A stretch of 64,000 bases of DNA from Coprococcus phoceensis (GTDB lineage Bacteria; Bacillota; Clostridia; Lachnospirales; Lachnospiraceae). Below the pieces are notes generated by a model. That model saw only the letters and a program-made list of their open reading frames with translations, made no database searches and was not told where the DNA came from. Both the position numbers and the translations under genes were made by a program. The stretch is taken from the NCBI RefSeq assembly GCF_900104635.1, contig NZ_FNWC01000007.1, forward strand, positions 1,029,421 to 1,093,420, written 5' to 3'. Each line of letters begins with the position of its first letter. Positions within the stretch are counted from its first letter, which is position 1. Below, in pieces: positions 61,414-64,000 of this stretch.

Positions 61414-64000
61414 TCATTTTGCCATCCCCCCTTTCTCATAGGCTGTTTCCCCGTATTTTTCCAACCGTTCCTTAAGTTCTTTTAAGTCCTTGCGGTCTGT
61501 GGTAATCAAATCCTTTTCTAACCGGCTTGCCTTAAATTCTACTAACAAATTGTTATTATTGGTAGAAATCAAAGCGTTTCCTCTTTCAAATCTAGTGATT
61601 GCAAGCATCTCTGCTTCTGACAAATCCAATTCCTTTTTAACGACTTCTGCTTCCTTATGTTCCAAATTCAAAATAATCTTTGTCTTTGTATTATTTAAAA
61701 CACCCTTGCCATACTTTCCGCCTTTTAAAGAGAAGAAATCTTCTAAATCCTGGCTAGCACATACCGCAGCTCCTCCATACCCACGTATGGTCTTAAAAAT
61801 TTCAAGAATATAATTTGCCGTCAATTCATTCGTTGATAAAAGTGCCCAGCATTCATCAATAAAAATAGCCTTTTCTTTTGTACGGTCTTCTTTTGCTTTT
61901 GACCATACAAAATCCAAGGCTGTAAAAGTAGCAAGTCCCAAGTCGCTTTGCATTTCTGAAATATCCAGTATCATATATTTGTTATCAGAATCTATATTTG
62001 TCTGATGATTAAAATTGGAAGAAGAACCATTGACCAGACGATTTAAAATATTCGCCATACGTCTGGTTTCTTCTTTTTTCAAAAGCACCTGATAAAGATC
62101 TCCCAAAATTGGCATTTCTTTATACTTTCCAGGGTGAATCTGATCCCACAAACTTGCATTATCATGAGTAATCCCTTTCTTCTGATAGGTAATGATAAAT
62201 GCCTCGTCTAAAAGCTGACGTTCTTCATGGGTAATATCTGGAATTAAAATGGTAAAGAAAATATGCAAACTCTGGATTTTCATAGCAAGTTCTGAACGCT
62301 CTGAAGCCTGTCCGTCTAAAATTACTCTTGCACTTTGATCACTTGGTCGTATCTCCATGATATTAATGCCATATTTGGATCCTGGTGCAATCTTCAAATA
62401 TGCCCCGCCTATATTTTTGCACGCCCTTGCCAGCTCATGCCCTTTTTCTGGAGCAATGATAAATACCTGAATATTTTTCCTACGCATTCTAAGAGCCATA
62501 AGCTGCAGACAAAAGGTTTTTCCTGCGCCACTGGTTCCTAGAATCGCAATATTTGCATTTTTGTAAATTTCACTATTAAAAATGTCAACGATTACAAGAG
62601 AATTGTTTGCTTTATTCACTCCCATCAATATTCCATCACGATCTGACATTTCATAACTTACAAAGGGATAACAGGATGCAACACCAGAAGTCAAAACATT
62701 CCTTTTCGATTTCTGGTATAAGTTTTTATCTAAATTCAAAATTGGAAGGGAAGATAAAAATGCCGTTTCTTCAGAAAATGTGCATTTGGCAGTTCCAATG
62801 TCCTGTGAATTTAACAGTTTGGCCATTTCTCTTGCACGCCACTCTACTTCTTTTTCTGTATACCCAGTAATGGTAATCAGCATGGACATATAATACAGTT
62901 CCTCATTCCCACTAAGTCCTCTTTTCAGATAAAAGCCGGCACGTATGGATTCTGACAAATCATCAAAATCACTATTGGTGTCATAAGTTTCCTTTAATCT
63001 TGATCGGTTCAAACGTATCCTTCGCCCAATGCGTTCCATACTTTTTCCTTTATCCTGTTTAAAGAAAAAAATATCAACATCAATCCCTTCCCCTGCATTG
63101 ATAATCAGGGAAATCCAGCCAGCTGGAACTCTCATACGATATTTTCCGGAAGGAATATATAAATACGTATGGTAGACACCATCAAAGACCACACAGTTTC
63201 TGTGTTTAAAATCCAACGTTTTAGGAGCAAACAATTCGGTTACTGGAATGTAAGGAAGGCTTTCTTTTCCATTTTCCTCCTGATACCATTGCGTAACCAT
63301 TTTAATCCGCTCTGAAAAAGGTACAGTCACACTGGTTCTGCGGTTCAGCAACTGGTAAAACAATTCTACACAAAAACGTGACTCGTTTTCATGTTCTAAG
63401 ACTACATTGCCACATAATGCTAAATATTTCTTAGCTGTCTGCACGGTTGTTCGCATATACTGATAGACTTCTTTTTCCTTTGGTTTCCGATTTCCATCAT
63501 AAGATTGGAATTCAAAAATCAGGAAAAATCGTCTTGTCACCGCTTCTTTTGTTCCAATAGATCGGATCAGCCGTGCATAATCCTCTTGAAGAACTCTGCA
63601 TTGTTCGTCTTCTTCTGCTGCAATCTCCTGCTGTATTTTTTCCAGATATTCTGAAATATCTGCTTTTTTAGAAATAACTTTAAACTGCATTTTTACCGGT
63701 GCAATTTTCAAATAACTCAAAAAAGAAAATACAACATTTCTCTGTTCGTTTGGTGACCGAAGTAAAAAATTAATCGGCAGGACTTCTACAATTTTCACAT
63801 ACCGATGATCTGTTGTATAAATAATTCCATCTTTGATTTTCTGGATTGGCAAGTAAGAAGACGCCCAGGTAACTGGTAAAAAATCATGTTTTTCTTCAAC
63901 TTCGTCTGATTTTCTCTTTCCTCCGGACTCTAACTGTGCATTTTCTCTTACTGATTTTCTTTGGTATTCTGCCTGACTGAGCTGTTTTTGCAGTCTGTGT
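61414..64000 (-). CDS. VirB4/TraE conjugation ATPase, 5' end outside the window
   Basis: The frame is open to the right edge, through charged residues (SGGKRKSDEVEEKHDFLP), so a TTG at 63852 is not the start. The visible 862 residues contain a VirB4 N-terminal domain (about 50-400), a Walker A GTSGAGKTFCLQLM near 485, and FIIAPEKGHELARACK just after it. IFIDECWALLS (Walker B) and AAVCASQDLEDFF follow near 710-740. It powers DNA transfer and assembly of the channel. Confidence 0.95.
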   Translation of the reverse strand, partial: HRLQKQLSQAEYQRKSVRENAQLESGGKRKSDEVEEKHDFLPVTWASSYLPIQKIKDGIIYTTDHRYVKIVEVLPINFLLRSPNEQRNVVFSFLSYLKIAPVKMQFKVISKKADISEYLEKIQQEIAAEEDEQCRVLQEDYARLIRSIGTKEAVTRRFFLIFEFQSYDGNRKPKEKEVYQYMRTTVQTAKKYLALCGNVVLEHENESRFCVELFYQLLNRRTSVTVPFSERIKMVTQWYQEENGKESLPYIPVTELFAPKTLDFKHRNCVVFDGVYHTYLYIPSGKYRMRVPAGWISLIINAGEGIDVDIFFFKQDKGKSMERIGRRIRLNRSRLKETYDTNSDFDDLSESIRAGFYLKRGLSGNEELYYMSMLITITGYTEKEVEWRAREMAKLLNSQDIGTAKCTFSEETAFLSSLPILNLDKNLYQKSKRNVLTSGVASCYPFVSYEMSDRDGILMGVNKANNSLVIVDIFNSEIYKNANIAILGTSGAGKTFCLQLMALRMRRKNIQVFIIAPEKGHELARACKNIGGAYLKIAPGSKYGINIMEIRPSDQSARVILDGQASERSELAMKIQSLHIFFTILIPDITHEERQLLDEAFIITYQKKGITHDNASLWDQIHPGKYKEMPILGDLYQVLLKKEETRRMANILNRLVNGSSSNFNHQTNIDSDNKYMILDISEMQSDLGLATFTALDFVWSKAKEDRTKEKAIFIDECWALLSTNELTANYILEIFKTIRGYGGAAVCASQDLEDFFSLKGGKYGKGVLNNTKTKIILNLEHKEAEVVKKELDLSEAEMLAITRFERGNALISTNNNNLLVEFKASRLEKDLITTDRKDLKELKERLEKYGETAYEKGGMAK

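Overview
The window looks like a low-GC Gram-positive gut anaerobe, most likely a member of the Lachnospiraceae or a close relative. The reasons are AT-rich spacers, strong GGAGG ribosome binding sites, a type VIIb secretion (T7SSb) locus, class B sortase with a SpaA-type adhesin, and DUF6017/VirD4/VirB4 conjugation genes of the kind found in clostridial integrative elements. The taxon is inferred; no rRNA or marker gene is present. Every gene I support is on the minus strand, so the window is read from right to left.

Right part (64000 to about 37990): a conjugative element module. It runs from VirB4 (cut by the window edge) through DUF5697-like, replication-relaxation-like and DUF6017 proteins to the VirD4 coupling protein. 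An S1-like protein, a DUF3268 zinc-finger protein, membrane proteins, a cold-shock protein and several element-specific hypothetical proteins follow. Then come a DUF932-like protein, an ERF-type annealing protein, a CHC2/TOPRIM primase, a 1769-residue SpaA/Cna-B surface adhesin, a radical SAM protein and a class B sortase. Two transcripts here begin with a consensus promoter followed by a terminator-like hairpin just before the first gene, which suggests attenuation. No integrase, relaxase or att site is visible, so the element boundaries are unknown.

Middle (37930 to 18556): a toxin-antitoxin operon in which an RNase HI domain is fused to an RnlA-type toxin, followed by RnlB. Next is the T7SSb locus: EsaA, then esxA-essA-esaB-essB, three small helical proteins of the kind that accompany LXG toxins (YwqH/YwqI/Lap-like), a 1695-residue Rhs (YD-repeat) protein in the place of the LXG toxin, two membrane immunity candidates, and EssC.

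Left part (18370 to 2965): an RloA/RloB (AbiL-like) ATPase-TOPRIM defence pair with its own promoter, then a second full-length Rhs protein of 1717 residues. This copy is nearly identical to the first except for its C-terminal tip. It is followed by a ladder of displaced Rhs tips in decreasing states of preservation, with membrane proteins between them that look like immunity proteins. Four of these membrane proteins (two beside the full-length toxins' tips, two others) share a strict P-x3-D-x8-Y-x4-G signature. I read the region as a T7SS-exported, tip-switching Rhs system with silent cassettes. It ends in a two-component system and, at the left edge, the start of a radical SAM peptide maturase.

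The genes fit together as a contact-competition island (secretion machine, Rhs toxins, immunity) beside a conjugative element, with two anti-phage or addiction modules between them.
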